A stretch of 64,000 nucleotides of DNA from positions 58,627-122,626 of the forward strand of contig CAYYJR010000012.1 in assembly GCA_964472305.1 (NCBI GenBank), in the 5' to 3' direction. The notes under the pieces were generated by a model. The model searched no databases. It saw only the letters and a list, made by a program, of their open reading frames with translations, and had not been told where the DNA came from. Positions 49,689-60,425 of this stretch are shown one piece after another; the first letter of the stretch is position 1, and the number at the start of each line of letters is the position of its first letter. The DNA is from CAYYJR01 sp964472305. Lineage in GTDB: Bacteria > Armatimonadota > Hebobacteria > CAIYQO01. A program made the translations under genes and the position numbers.

Positions 49689-50621
49689 ATGCGTATTCGA
49701 CGCCTACAAGAGCATATCGCGCGCAATGGCATGCTGGCCACGACGCTCTTCGCGGGCCTGCTGGTGGTGGTCATCTGCATCGCGCTTTATTGGCATGCCC
49801 GTCCGTTGCTGGCGACGCATTCCTGGAGCACCCTGCTTGTCGGCGCCGTCTGGATGCCGTCGAATGGGCAATTCGGGCTGCGGGTATTCCTGCTCGGTAC
49901 CTTCTGGGTGACGGGATTGGCGATGCTCATTGCCGTGCCGATCTGCCTGCTGGCGGCTATCTACCTGGCGGAGTATGCCGGGCCGCGGACACGGGCGGTG
50001 GTGAAGCCGCTGGTGGACCTGCTGGCGGGCATCCCCTCGGTAGTGTACGGCGTGTGGGGAGTGCTGGTGGTGGTGCCGTTCATCGCGGAGAAGCTGGGAC
50101 CCTTCGTCGGCCTTCATATGCGGAATCTACCGCTGCTGGCGAACGCCGAATACACCACCGGCTACACCGTGCTGGCCGCCGCCATCGTGCTGGCAATCAT
50201 GATCAGCCCGGTCATTGTCGCCATCGCTGACGAAGTACTGCGCGCGGTGCCGGCGGAATATCGTGAGGCGTCGCTGGTACTCGGCGCCACGCGGCTGGAG
50301 ACGGTCGGGCGGGTGGTGGTGCGCAAGGCGTTGCCGGGCCTGGTGGCGGCGGTCATCATGGGCGTTTCACGCGCGCTGGGCGAGACGATGGCGGTGCTGA
50401 TGGTGGCGGGCAATGTGAAGGAATTCGCGCCGGGATCGATCTTCGACGCGGCATATCCGCTGCCGGCGCTTATCGCGAACAATTACGGCGAGATGATGTC
50501 CATCCCGCTCTACGATGCGGCACTGCTGGGCTCGGCCTTGCTGTTGCTTGGTGTGGTAGTGACGTTTAACGTGCTGGCGCGCGTCGTGCTGGCACAGGCG
50601 ATGAAAAGGTTGTCGGCATGA
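49689..50621 (+). CDS. pstC: PstC-like ABC transporter permease
   Basis: The 310-aa protein has six membrane helices and the permease EAA loop, EVLRAVPAEYREASLVLGATRLETVGRVVVRKALPG, which contacts the ATPase. PstC traits are the N-terminal long helix, LLAAIYLAEYAGPRTR, LAGIPSVVYGVWG and SRALGETMAVLMVAGN. Its stop overlaps the next ATG by 4 nt (ATGA). It works with the PstA-like permease to form the channel. Confidence 0.94.
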   Translation: MRIRRLQEHIARNGMLATTLFAGLLVVVICIALYWHARPLLATHSWSTLLVGAVWMPSNGQFGLRVFLLGTFWVTGLAMLIAVPICLLAAIYLAEYAGPRTRAVVKPLVDLLAGIPSVVYGVWGVLVVVPFIAEKLGPFVGLHMRNLPLLANAEYTTGYTVLAAAIVLAIMISPVIVAIADEVLRAVPAEYREASLVLGATRLETVGRVVVRKALPGLVAAVIMGVSRALGETMAVLMVAGNVKEFAPGSIFDAAYPLPALIANNYGEMMSIPLYDAALLGSALLLLGVVVTFNVLARVVLAQAMKRLSA

Positions 50622-51457
50622 GACGCCTGCGTGAATTGCTCTTCAAAATATTTGCGTTGTCTGCGGCGCTGCTGCTGGTGGCGGCTCTGGTGGCGATCCT
50701 CGGTATCATCGTGGTCCGGGGTATCCACTCCTTGAATTGGGAGATTGTCACCCAGACGCCGAAAGGCGGCTTCTACCTGGGCGGTGGCGGCGGCATCGCC
50801 AACGCCATCCTCGGTTCGCTGTATCTGGGCCTGGGGGCCACCATGCTGGCATTGGTGATCAGTGTGCCGACGGTGCTCTATCTGCGCGTCTACGCGTCGC
50901 GGTGGTTGGCGAGTGCGGTGCGCCTGTTGCTCGATATCCTGTGGGGAGTGCCGTCCATCGTGTTCGGCGCCTTTGGCTTCATCGTCATGGTCGCGCTGGG
51001 GTTACGCGCCTCACTGCTGGCCGGCATTGTCACGGTGGCGCTTTTCGAACTGCCGATCATGATCCGTGCGATCGACGAAGTGGTCAATATGGTGCCGCGG
51101 GAACTGGAAGAGGCGTCGTATGCCCTCGGCGCCACGCGGTTGGAGACGGCCTTCCGCGTGGTGGCGCGCCAGGCGTTGCCGGGCTTGCTCACCGGCTTGC
51201 TGCTGGCGTTCGGACGCGGCATTGGTGATGCGGCATCGGTGCTTTTCACCACCGGCTTTACTGATCGCATCCCGAGTTCGTTGCATGATCAGGCGGCGAC
51301 ACTGCCGTTGGCGATCTTCTTTCAGCTCGGTTCTCCGCTCGAATCGGTGCGCCAGCGCGCGTATGCGGCGGCGTTGCTGCTGGTCATTCTGGTGCTGGTC
51401 ACCAGTGTACTGGCGCGCATGATCAGCGCCCGTCTGCAGCGATATACGGTGAAATAA
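50618..51457 (+). CDS. pstA: PstA-like ABC transporter permease
   Basis: The 279-aa second permease has six helices, with LLDILWGVPSIVFGAFGFIVMV and the EAA loop EVVNMVPRELEEASYALGATRLETAFRVVARQALPGLLTG, then GRGIGDAASVLFTTGFTD. These match PstA. The ATG overlaps the pstC-like stop. The PstB-like ATPase begins 1 nt after its stop. Confidence 0.94.
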   Translation: MRRLRELLFKIFALSAALLLVAALVAILGIIVVRGIHSLNWEIVTQTPKGGFYLGGGGGIANAILGSLYLGLGATMLALVISVPTVLYLRVYASRWLASAVRLLLDILWGVPSIVFGAFGFIVMVALGLRASLLAGIVTVALFELPIMIRAIDEVVNMVPRELEEASYALGATRLETAFRVVARQALPGLLTGLLLAFGRGIGDAASVLFTTGFTDRIPSSLHDQAATLPLAIFFQLGSPLESVRQRAYAAALLLVILVLVTSVLARMISARLQRYTVK

Positions 51458-51458
51458 G

Positions 51459-52214
51459 ATGACAGATATGCATATTCGTATAGAAAATCTCAGCCTCTCC
51501 TATCAGGGCATTTCGTCGCTGAAGGAGGTGGACGTACAGATTCCTGCGCGCGGGGTGACGGCGATCATCGGACCATCCGGCTGCGGCAAGACATCGCTGT
51601 TGCGCTGCATCAACCGCATGATCGAGTTGGTGCCGGGCGCGCGCGTGACCGGGAAGGTCTTCCTGGGCGATCTGGACGTGTATGGCCGCGGGGTGGATGT
51701 GACGGAGGTGCGCAAGCGCATCGGGTTGCTTATGCAGAAGCCGACGCCGCTGCCGATGTCCATCTTCGAGAACGTCGCCTATGGGCCGCGTATCTATGGC
51801 ATGGGCAGGCATAAGGTGCTGCGGGAACGGGTCGAGCGCAGCCTGCGCACCGCCGGGCTGTGGGACGAGGTGAAGGACCGGCTGCAGGATCCCGCCGCGC
51901 GGCTGTCGCTGGGGCAGCAGCAGCGGTTGTGCCTGGCACGCGGGTTGGCGGTGGAGCCGGAGGTGCTGCTGTTCGACGAGCCCACCTCGGCGCTGGATCC
52001 TATCTCGACGGTGAAACTGGAACAGGAGATACTTAAATTGAAGCAGGAGTATACCTGCGTCATCGTGACGCATAACCTGCAGCAGGCGATGCGCATTGCC
52101 GATCACGTTCTTTTCGTCTATCTGGGCGAGTTGGTCGAGCACGGTACGGCGCACCAGGTATTTTCGACGCCGCGTGAAGCGACGACCGCATCCTACATCG
52201 GCAGCGGGATTTAA
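51459..52214 (+). CDS. pstB: PstB-like ABC transporter ATPase
   Basis: The 251-aa ATPase energises the transporter. Walker A is GPSGCGKTSLL, the signature is LSLGQQQRLCLARGLAVEP, Walker B is LLFDEPTSALDP, and the H loop is VIVTHNLQQAMRIADH. The RCINRM motif and the overall layout are PstB-type. It lacks a PhoU gene downstream; instead cysH begins 11 nt later. Confidence 0.94.
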   Translation: MTDMHIRIENLSLSYQGISSLKEVDVQIPARGVTAIIGPSGCGKTSLLRCINRMIELVPGARVTGKVFLGDLDVYGRGVDVTEVRKRIGLLMQKPTPLPMSIFENVAYGPRIYGMGRHKVLRERVERSLRTAGLWDEVKDRLQDPAARLSLGQQQRLCLARGLAVEPEVLLFDEPTSALDPISTVKLEQEILKLKQEYTCVIVTHNLQQAMRIADHVLFVYLGELVEHGTAHQVFSTPREATTASYIGSGI

Positions 52215-52225
52215 CGGAGGACAGC

Positions 52226-52945
52226 ATGAATACTCAGGCACACGACAATGACATCGGCACCCTGGCGGCGCAATTGACCGGCGCGGACGCGGCGGAGGTG
52301 ATTGTCCGGGCGGTGCGGGAATTCGGCGAACGGCTGACCTTCGCGTGCAGCTTCGGCGCGGAGGATATGGTGGTGCTCGACTTGCTGCTGCAGGCTGATC
52401 GGCATGCCTCGGTGTTCCTATTGGATACCGGACGCCTGCACCAGGAGACATATGACCTGATCGATCGCACGCGGGAGCACTATGGACGGATATTTACCGT
52501 CTTCGTGCCGCAGACGGAGGCGCTGCAGGCGCTGCTGGATGACGCGGGTCCCAACAGCTTTTACCGCTCGCGTGACGCACGCAAAGCCTGCTGCCACGTG
52601 CGCAAGCTGGAGCCGCTCGCGCGTGCGCTGGCAGGCAAAGCGGCATGGCTCACCGGTCTGCGTCGCGAGCAGGGGATCACGCGCACCGCGCTGCCGGTGG
52701 TCGAGGTTGATGCCATGCATGGCGGGATCGTGAAGATCAATCCGCTGGCGGCGTGGAGCGAGGAGCAAGTCTGGGCGTATATCCATACCCGTGGATTGCC
52801 ATATAGCATGCTGCACGATCGCGGTTTCCCGTCCATCGGATGTGCACCCTGTACACGCGCCATTCAGCCGGGTGACGACCTGCGTGCCGGGCGCTGGTGG
52901 TGGGAAGCACCTGAGCATAAGGAGTGCGGTCTGCATTTGAAATAA
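52226..52945 (+). CDS. cysH: Assimilatory adenylyl-sulfate (APS) reductase
   Basis: This 239-aa enzyme reduces activated sulfate to sulfite. The PP-loop core starts FACSFGAEDMVVLDLLLQ. The four cysteines that hold a [4Fe-4S] cluster in APS reductases are present as Cys122-Cys123 and Cys206-x-x-Cys209, so APS rather than PAPS is the likely substrate. The C-terminal ECGLH carries the catalytic cysteine. No cysC (APS kinase) lies in the operon, in agreement. Short spacing (11 nt) links it to the transporter genes. AACGGAGG precedes the ATG. Confidence 0.94.
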   Translation: MNTQAHDNDIGTLAAQLTGADAAEVIVRAVREFGERLTFACSFGAEDMVVLDLLLQADRHASVFLLDTGRLHQETYDLIDRTREHYGRIFTVFVPQTEALQALLDDAGPNSFYRSRDARKACCHVRKLEPLARALAGKAAWLTGLRREQGITRTALPVVEVDAMHGGIVKINPLAAWSEEQVWAYIHTRGLPYSMLHDRGFPSIGCAPCTRAIQPGDDLRAGRWWWEAPEHKECGLHLK

Positions 52946-53024
52946 CGATCCGGGATTCCTCCCCAGTCCCTCCCCGAGGCGGTGAGGATGGTGGAGATCC
53001 GTCAGCAGAAAAGGAGAGAGCATC

Positions 53025-53825
<801 letters not shown>

Positions 53826-53835
53826 GGAGCCGGTT

Positions 53836-55113
53836 ATGGTACACACCACATTCGAACAGACATCCAGGGCTTCGGTCAATATCGTTATCGTCGGACATGT
53901 CGATCATGGCAAATCGACGCTGATCGGCCGACTCTTTTATGATACGAACAGCCTGCCGGAAGGCCGGTATGCGGCGGTGGCGCGCGTCTGCGAAGATACC
54001 GGCAAACCGTTTGAGTTTGCCTTTCTGCTCGATGCGCTGGAAGAAGAACGCGACCAGGGGATCACCATCGACACTACGCGTGCCCGCTTCCATACCGCCG
54101 CGCGCGACTACAACCTGATCGACGCGCCGGGCCACAAGGAATTCCTGAAGAACATGGTCTCCGGCGCGGCTTCCGCCGAGGCGGCTGTCCTGCTCATCGA
54201 CGCCGCCGAAGGCGTGCAGGAGCAGTCACGCCGTCACGGATATCTGCTGCACCTGCTGGGCATCAAGCAGGTTACCGTCGCCATTAATAAAATGGACCTG
54301 GTGGAATATGCACAGGAAACCTTTACCGCGGTGCGCGACGAGTATGTGCGCTTCCTCGATCGGCTGGGCGTGCATGCCGCGTTCGTCATCCCCATCGCCG
54401 CGCGCGATGGCGACAACGTCGCCGGGCACAGCACGCGGATGCCGTGGTACGACGGTCCCACCATTATCGAGGCATTGGACAGCTTCACCGCCCGTCCGCC
54501 ATGCGAACATCAACCGTTGCGCCTGCCGGTGCAGGACGTGTATAAGTTCGACGAGCGACGCATCCTGGCCGGACGGGTGGAGTCCGGCACGATTGCCGCC
54601 GGCGATGCCATCCTCTTCTCGCCATCCGGGCATCGCGGGGTGGTGAAAACCGTCGAACGGTGGAACAGCCCGCGGGAAGGTGCGGCGACCGCCGGTGAAT
54701 CGATCGGCATTACGCTGACGGAGCAACTGTTCATCGAGCGCGGTGAGATCATCTCGCATGTCGAGACGGCGCCGCTGGTTGGCAGCGAGTTGCGCGCGAA
54801 CATCTTCTGGCTGGGTAATCGCCACCTGGTGCCGGGACGACCCTATGTCATAAAACTGGCGACCCAGGAGATACCGTGCCTGGTCGCGAACGTCGGTGCG
54901 GTGGTCGACACTTCCACTCTTGCCACCGGCACGCTGCAGCAAGAGGTGGCGAAAAACGAAGTCGCCACGGTGACGCTGGCGCTGAAGGCACCGGTCGCGT
55001 ATGATGTTTTCACCGAGATCGTCGAGACCGGACGGTTTGTACTGGTTGATGAATTCGACGTGGCCGGCGGCGGCATCGTGTTGCCGCCCATCGCCGGTGA
55101 TTATACCATTTGA
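53836..55113 (+). CDS. cysN: Sulfate adenylyltransferase subunit 1 (CysN GTPase)
   Basis: CysN couples GTP hydrolysis to APS formation by CysD. The 425-aa protein is an EF-Tu-like GTPase: G1 GHVDHGKST, G3 DAPGH, G4 NKMD; then beta-barrel domains with PVQDVYKFDERRILAGRVESG. The start 53836 has AAGGAG 6 nt upstream; the open frame reaching back into cysD is not coding. It is shorter than proteobacterial CysN (about 475 aa) but fits other phyla. The sir gene begins 14 nt after its stop. Confidence 0.95.
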   Translation: MVHTTFEQTSRASVNIVIVGHVDHGKSTLIGRLFYDTNSLPEGRYAAVARVCEDTGKPFEFAFLLDALEEERDQGITIDTTRARFHTAARDYNLIDAPGHKEFLKNMVSGAASAEAAVLLIDAAEGVQEQSRRHGYLLHLLGIKQVTVAINKMDLVEYAQETFTAVRDEYVRFLDRLGVHAAFVIPIAARDGDNVAGHSTRMPWYDGPTIIEALDSFTARPPCEHQPLRLPVQDVYKFDERRILAGRVESGTIAAGDAILFSPSGHRGVVKTVERWNSPREGAATAGESIGITLTEQLFIERGEIISHVETAPLVGSELRANIFWLGNRHLVPGRPYVIKLATQEIPCLVANVGAVVDTSTLATGTLQQEVAKNEVATVTLALKAPVAYDVFTEIVETGRFVLVDEFDVAGGGIVLPPIAGDYTI

Positions 55114-55127
55114 GATCAGGAGCCGTA

Positions 55128-56663
55128 ATGACACAAACGCTAACGTCGGTCGAGTCGATGAAAGCGATGTTCGATCCTTATGCCGCGGGTCCGGCGGTCT
55201 TCGCGCGCCTGGCGCGGGGGAACGCCGCGGCGATCAGCCCGGAAGATGATATTGTGATGCGTTGGCACGGGCTCTACCGGCATCGACCGTTGGAGTCCGA
55301 GCGGTTCATGCTGCGGGTCAGGCTGCCGAATGGTGACATCACTGTACCGCAACTGCGCGTGCTGGCGGAACTGGCACAACGGACCGGTCACCCGTACGTC
55401 AACCTGACCACACGGCAGGATATCCAGGTATACGGGTTGTCGCTGGCCGATCTTCCCGACGTATTCATGACACTGGAGACCGCGGGGCTTACCTCACTGG
55501 GCGCTTGTGGCGATGTGGTGCGGAATGTTGTCGGCTGTTCGGCGGCCGGGTTGGACGCACGCGAAACGCTGGATATCACGCCGACTGTACAGGCGCTCAC
55601 CGCGGCGTTTCTGGGGAATTCCACCTTCGCCAACCTGCCGCGCAAATTTAAAATTGCGGTAAGCGGCTGCGCGGATGGCTGTGTGCCGGTACGCATCAAC
55701 GATGTCGGGTTGGTGGTCGCGTCGAATGCCGAGGGTGCGCCGGGATATGCGCTCTTCGTTGGCGGTGGATTATCCACGGCGCCGGTGTTAGCCGCGCCGA
55801 TGCTAGCCTGGGTGGCACCGGATGAAGTGGTCGAGGTGGTGACGCGTCTGGTCGAGATCTTCCGCGAGTACGGCAACCGCGCACAGCGCACCCGCGCGCG
55901 GTTAAAGCACGTGCTGGCCGAGCGTGGCGCGGCCTGGTTGCGCGAGGAGTTGATAACGCGGCTGGGGCGGCCGTTGCTCCCCGCCCCACAGTTGACGTTC
56001 GGCGGGCACACGGATCACCTGGGCGTGCACCCGCGGCGTGAGGCGGATCGTGCCTATATCGGCATTCCCGTGCCGGCGGGGCGCCTGCGCGTCGAGCAGC
56101 TCGCCGCCCTGGCTGTGTTGATCGCCGGGAACATGCGGGTGACGCATCACCAGAACCTGTTGCTAACCGACGTGCCGAATGCGACCGTGCCCGCGGTGCT
56201 GGCGGAGTTGGCGGCGCTGGGGCTGCCCGTTGAGGCAAATGGGTGGAGTGGACGCCTCGTGGTCTGCCCGGGAAAGACCGTCTGTCTAAAGGCACTGGTG
56301 CATACCAAGGAAGTCGCCGAGTCGCTGCTCAACGCGTTAGCGGTATTGCCGCACGCGCCGGTCAGCCTTCATCTAAGCGGCTGCCCCAATGGATGCGGCC
56401 AGCACGCCATCGCGGAGATCGGTTTGCAAGGCGCGCTCACCGGCGTAGGTGAGGCGCGGCGTGAATGCTTCGACCTGTGGATTGGCGGCGGGGAAGACGC
56501 CTTCGCGCGACGGATCCTCGCGCGCGTGGTGCCGGATGCGTTGCCGGAGACCATCGACGCGCTGCTCACGCGTTTTCACGCGGAGGCCATATCCGGCGAG
56601 TCGTTCAGCGCCTTCGCGCGTCGCGCGCTCTGGACGGCGCCGGTCGAACGGGCTGGCGGATAG
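55128..56663 (+). CDS. Siroheme-dependent sulfite (or nitrite) reductase, assimilatory
   Basis: The enzyme makes sulfide from sulfite with six electrons, probably from ferredoxin. The 511-aa protein has two similar halves. TTRQDIQVYGLSLADLP and NVVGCSAAGLDARE are in the first; the second holds the cluster ligands Cys380/Cys386 (C-x5-C) and Cys419/Cys423 (C-x3-C) in LSGCPNGCGQHAIAEIG. Sulfite versus nitrite specificity is not certain from motifs, but location after cysHDN favours sulfite. AGGAG lies 5 nt before ATG 55128. It ends 8 nt before the convergent ATPase gene. Confidence 0.92.
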   Translation: MTQTLTSVESMKAMFDPYAAGPAVFARLARGNAAAISPEDDIVMRWHGLYRHRPLESERFMLRVRLPNGDITVPQLRVLAELAQRTGHPYVNLTTRQDIQVYGLSLADLPDVFMTLETAGLTSLGACGDVVRNVVGCSAAGLDARETLDITPTVQALTAAFLGNSTFANLPRKFKIAVSGCADGCVPVRINDVGLVVASNAEGAPGYALFVGGGLSTAPVLAAPMLAWVAPDEVVEVVTRLVEIFREYGNRAQRTRARLKHVLAERGAAWLREELITRLGRPLLPAPQLTFGGHTDHLGVHPRREADRAYIGIPVPAGRLRVEQLAALAVLIAGNMRVTHHQNLLLTDVPNATVPAVLAELAALGLPVEANGWSGRLVVCPGKTVCLKALVHTKEVAESLLNALAVLPHAPVSLHLSGCPNGCGQHAIAEIGLQGALTGVGEARRECFDLWIGGGEDAFARRILARVVPDALPETIDALLTRFHAEAISGESFSAFARRALWTAPVERAGG

Positions 56664-56671
56664 GCGCAGCA

Positions 56672-59600
56672 TCACTCAAACGACAGCAATGCGTCGTCGC
56701 CGAGGGTACGGTCGGGATCAAGCCAGTCGAGCAGCGTGTCGCGGGCTTCGCCGAGGGTAAGGTCGTGGCCATGCAAGCGTGCACCGAGCGCATCCACCCG
56801 ACGTTTCCCGGCCGGCGGTGCGTCGCGGAGCAACCAGGCGAGCAGGCGGTCGTCCAGCGCGTCGAGCAATGCCGGCATCCCGGTCGCCGGTTGCCAGTTC
56901 AGCACGGTTGCGGCGCGGGTCGCGAGCGCTTCCGGCGCGCGCGGCAGTCGGTGCCGTACGTCCGCACACCAGGGATCGCCCGCTAGCAACCCCGCATAAG
57001 CGGGCAGCGCCGCCTCCGCCCATTCCCGCACCTGCGCGGCGTCGGGCAACGGCGACGGACTGTCCAGCGTCAAACCACAGCGGGCGCAATGGCCTTCCTC
57101 GTCCAGCCGGGTGAAGTCACCCGGACAATAGGTCGTCCGTGCTTGCGCCAGCGCAAGCACGCACCATTGCGCCGGCTCCGGCTGCGCCAGCGGCAATCGC
57201 GCCAGCAGCTTCACCGCGCGAAACGCCGGCAGCTCGAATGCCGCGCGTAATGCCGCCACCGCCGCGGTCCCGAATACCGCGTCGTGCCGATGGCGATAAG
57301 CGTCGCAATAGGCTGCACGTAAATTGTCAACACGCTCACCGAGTTCCGCCAATCGGGGGAAACTCTCCTCCCCGTGCGTCAGTGCCTCCTCCACGGTTGC
57401 CAACTCGGCGCGCAACGCGTCCGGCGCCCACTGCCGCAGCAGGCGTAGCCGGTCACCATGCGTGCGCCACCAGGCGGCGGCCTCGCCCAGCGCCTCGATG
57501 GGGACCGGGGAGAATTCATTGCCCAGCGCGTCCAGCAGCACGTTGAAAGTGGGCGCGTCCAGCCCGGCGGCATGCGCAAGGCTGGTCAGCGCGCGCCGAC
57601 TGGCTGCCCATGCCCACGGCGCCGCGCCCGTTGCCGCGCTCCACGCGTCCAGCATCTCGCACAGCGCCGGCACACGCGGCGTCCACGTCTTCAGCCACGC
57701 GCGCAGCCGCCGTTCGAGTTGACTACACGCCACCGGCCACGGCTCGACGGCGATCTCCCACGCACCGGCCAGTGCCAGCAACAGCGGTCGGTGGCGTGCC
57801 GACGCCGGCGTGGGGGTGGCGAGGAATACCAGTGCGTCGCTGCGCGCCAACGGCGTCTCATCGAGATCGAGCGGCTGCAGAAAGCCGTCCAGCGGTTGCA
57901 GCGCCCCGATCCGCACCGCGGCAAAAACCACCAGCCGCGCCTGTTCCATGGTTAAACCCAACGGTGGACAGCCCAGCCGCGCCATCGCGTCGGTCAGCCG
58001 TGCCGGTCCTGCCGCGGTCAGCGCCAACAGCGGAGCTAATATTTCGCCGCGCGGCGGCGCGACCCGCGCCGTCGTACCCAGGATTTCCGCGCAACCCAGC
58101 GGTAGCAGAAAGCGATCAAGGTACTCGGCAAGCAATGCCTGCGGATCGAGATGAATCTCGCCTGGCTCGATGAAGTGCGCCAGCAGTTGCTGCGTCACCG
58201 TGCGCGAGGGAACGCCGCCCGGCGTGCAACGGGGGAAAGCGGGGTACAGCGCGTCGAATCCGGGCGCCAGCATGCCGGCCAGGCATCCGATCAGTCCCGC
58301 ATCCGGCGCCGGCGTGCCTTCCGCACCGCGCGCGTTCACCCAGCACCCCTCGCGGAATAATGCGCACAGGGTTGCTTCCACCGCGGCGCGCAGTTCGTCC
58401 GCCCGTTCCACGCAGCGTGCGCGCACGCGACGGTCACGTGGGGTGACGGGTGGCAGCGCCTCCGTCGCCGCCCGCTGCCAGGCGGCATACTCCGCCCACA
58501 ACTCGCGCTCGCCGGCACGCGGCACTCGCGGCTGCCAGTAAAGGAAGGCTGCCGTGGGCAGACCGTCCAGCAGCGCCGTCGCCGCGTGCCAACAGTCCGC
58601 CGTCGCCGTGCCCGGCCAGCCCAGCAGCGCGCACGCCTCCGCCTTGCCCGCCATCAATCCCTCGTATTGTCGCACGATCAACTCGCAGGTGAGGGCGGGA
58701 GCGAGAATCACCTGCGTCGCACGCTCGCTGCCGCACCAGGGTACCGCCATCTTCAGCCCCTCCAGCGCGTGCGCCAGCGGCCACGCGGCATCGGTGCATG
58801 CCCGCAACGCCAACTCCACGATGCGCGGATCATCCGCGGTACATTCCTGTCGCATCTCCTGCATGCGCAATCCGGCAAGCACGCCGGTCTCGTCGTCGAT
58901 GGCCAGACTGAACACCTCACGCGCCGGATCGGCGTCGCGCGCCACCGCCAGATGCGGCCCACGACGACGCAGCGCGTGCAGTGTCGCGGACAGCGTATTG
59001 AGATCGGGCGCGTCAACGCCGTCGAACAGCAACGCTCGCACCTGTGTCAGCGGCAACGCGCGCTCCGCCAGGTGCAACAACGCCAGCAGGTCGATGGCCC
59101 GGTGCGCCAGCGCGTCCTCCGTGCGTCCGTGCAGCAGATCGACTATGTCACAGCAGCGCGCCAGCCGCTGCTGTCCGCGCAAGTCGTCGGCGGCCAGGGT
59201 GAAGAGGTCGTGCGCGGTAATCAGGCGATCCGCCGGGCGCGTCAACCGGACAGCCTCGCCCCACCGTTGCAGTAACTCCACCGCGCTGCGGTGCGGAGAC
59301 AGATGCCCGTTCACCACTGTCATGAACAGGTCGAGGGCGGCAGGGTGAAATGGCCAGTGCTGTTGCAGGTCCCCTGCCGGCAACGCCAGGTGGTGCGCTT
59401 CGGCAGCGGGGATAATGCGCGTGGCGATGAGCGCCCGTGCGGCGGCGGGATCGGTGCGCGTCAGCAGCTTGTCGCGCAGCACGCGGGCAATCTCCTGCGG
59501 GGAGAGCGTGTAACGGCGGAAGCGGTCTTCCACCTGCCGCCAGGAGTGGGTGCGTAACGCACCCACATCGGCCAGGTTGCGCTGCAGCGCACCCACCAGC

Positions 59601-60265
59601 CACACCGGCGCGTTCGCCGTCCACCCGGCGAGGAACTGCAAAAACGCCGCGTCCGCCTCGCGCCGCGTGGGTGATTTACCGGCCAGGAACAGACTCAGTT
59701 CGTCCACCAGCAGCACGATGCCGTCGTAACCCGCGGCCCGGCACGCCGCCAGCAGCGCGGACCAGGCGTCCAGTCGCGAGCCGCTCGTTCTCCATGCCGC
59801 CGGGACGTCGATGCCGGCCTCCGCCAGTGTCCGCGTCATCTCGCGCGCCAGCGCATCTTCCAGCGTGTGTCGCGGGCCGTATTCATCCAGTGAAAAGTGG
59901 AGAACGACCCTTCGGTGCGCCTGCATGGGCAGCACGTAGCGCCGATACTCCGGGTGCGCGTCGAGGAAAGGCGTCCACGCCGTCGGCAAGGTCGCCAGCA
60001 GGTGCAGCAACACCAGGAAATGCGATTTGCCGGTGCCGTAGAGTCCGTTGATCAGCACCGCCATGCCGGTCTCACGCCATGCCAACGAGCCGATTAGATC
60101 TTCCAGCAACTGCCGGTGTTCGGGCAAGGTGACGGCATAGCCGGCGGTCCACGCCGCCAGCGCCTCCTCCCCCGCACCCGCCAGCACCTCCCGCGCGTGG
60201 CGCGGGTGCGCTACCGGCGGAAACCGCCGCACCGCGATCAACTGCTCAAGAGTTGGGACGTCCAT
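56672..60265 (-). CDS. Large BREX PglY/BrxC-like (DUF6079-type) P-loop ATPase, stand-alone
   Basis: This 1197-aa protein has a Walker A LINGLYGTGKSHF (Lys80) and Walker B GIVLLVDELSLFL (Asp188-Glu189), followed by helical ATPase regions resembling the large P-loop subunit of BREX phage defence (BrxC/PglY, DUF6079). Near the C-terminus, Cys1047, Cys1060 and Cys1063 form a small zinc-ribbon-like element (CPGDFTRLDEEGHCARCGL). No other BREX genes (PglX, PglZ, BrxL and so on) lie within the visible flanks. It may be an orphan defence or remodelling ATPase. ATG 60265 has AAGGA about 10 nt upstream. The similarity is by motif and layout and should be confirmed with profiles. Confidence 0.78.
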   Translation of the reverse strand: MDVPTLEQLIAVRRFPPVAHPRHAREVLAGAGEEALAAWTAGYAVTLPEHRQLLEDLIGSLAWRETGMAVLINGLYGTGKSHFLVLLHLLATLPTAWTPFLDAHPEYRRYVLPMQAHRRVVLHFSLDEYGPRHTLEDALAREMTRTLAEAGIDVPAAWRTSGSRLDAWSALLAACRAAGYDGIVLLVDELSLFLAGKSPTRREADAAFLQFLAGWTANAPVWLVGALQRNLADVGALRTHSWRQVEDRFRRYTLSPQEIARVLRDKLLTRTDPAAARALIATRIIPAAEAHHLALPAGDLQQHWPFHPAALDLFMTVVNGHLSPHRSAVELLQRWGEAVRLTRPADRLITAHDLFTLAADDLRGQQRLARCCDIVDLLHGRTEDALAHRAIDLLALLHLAERALPLTQVRALLFDGVDAPDLNTLSATLHALRRRGPHLAVARDADPAREVFSLAIDDETGVLAGLRMQEMRQECTADDPRIVELALRACTDAAWPLAHALEGLKMAVPWCGSERATQVILAPALTCELIVRQYEGLMAGKAEACALLGWPGTATADCWHAATALLDGLPTAAFLYWQPRVPRAGERELWAEYAAWQRAATEALPPVTPRDRRVRARCVERADELRAAVEATLCALFREGCWVNARGAEGTPAPDAGLIGCLAGMLAPGFDALYPAFPRCTPGGVPSRTVTQQLLAHFIEPGEIHLDPQALLAEYLDRFLLPLGCAEILGTTARVAPPRGEILAPLLALTAAGPARLTDAMARLGCPPLGLTMEQARLVVFAAVRIGALQPLDGFLQPLDLDETPLARSDALVFLATPTPASARHRPLLLALAGAWEIAVEPWPVACSQLERRLRAWLKTWTPRVPALCEMLDAWSAATGAAPWAWAASRRALTSLAHAAGLDAPTFNVLLDALGNEFSPVPIEALGEAAAWWRTHGDRLRLLRQWAPDALRAELATVEEALTHGEESFPRLAELGERVDNLRAAYCDAYRHRHDAVFGTAAVAALRAAFELPAFRAVKLLARLPLAQPEPAQWCVLALAQARTTYCPGDFTRLDEEGHCARCGLTLDSPSPLPDAAQVREWAEAALPAYAGLLAGDPWCADVRHRLPRAPEALATRAATVLNWQPATGMPALLDALDDRLLAWLLRDAPPAGKRRVDALGARLHGHDLTLGEARDTLLDWLDPDRTLGDDALLSFE

Positions 60266-60425
60266 GGGGGAGTATCCTTTGGCTGTTGGATTATCGCACT
60301 GGTTGGGTATTGGTGCTTATACGCATGCGCGTGCAGCGCGCTGCCATACGATCCGTTCCGGTATGCCTTCTTCACGCGACCGCCGCATTCGGTGCCAGGG
60401 GCAGTCGAGCGCAAGCGGCATCCCG

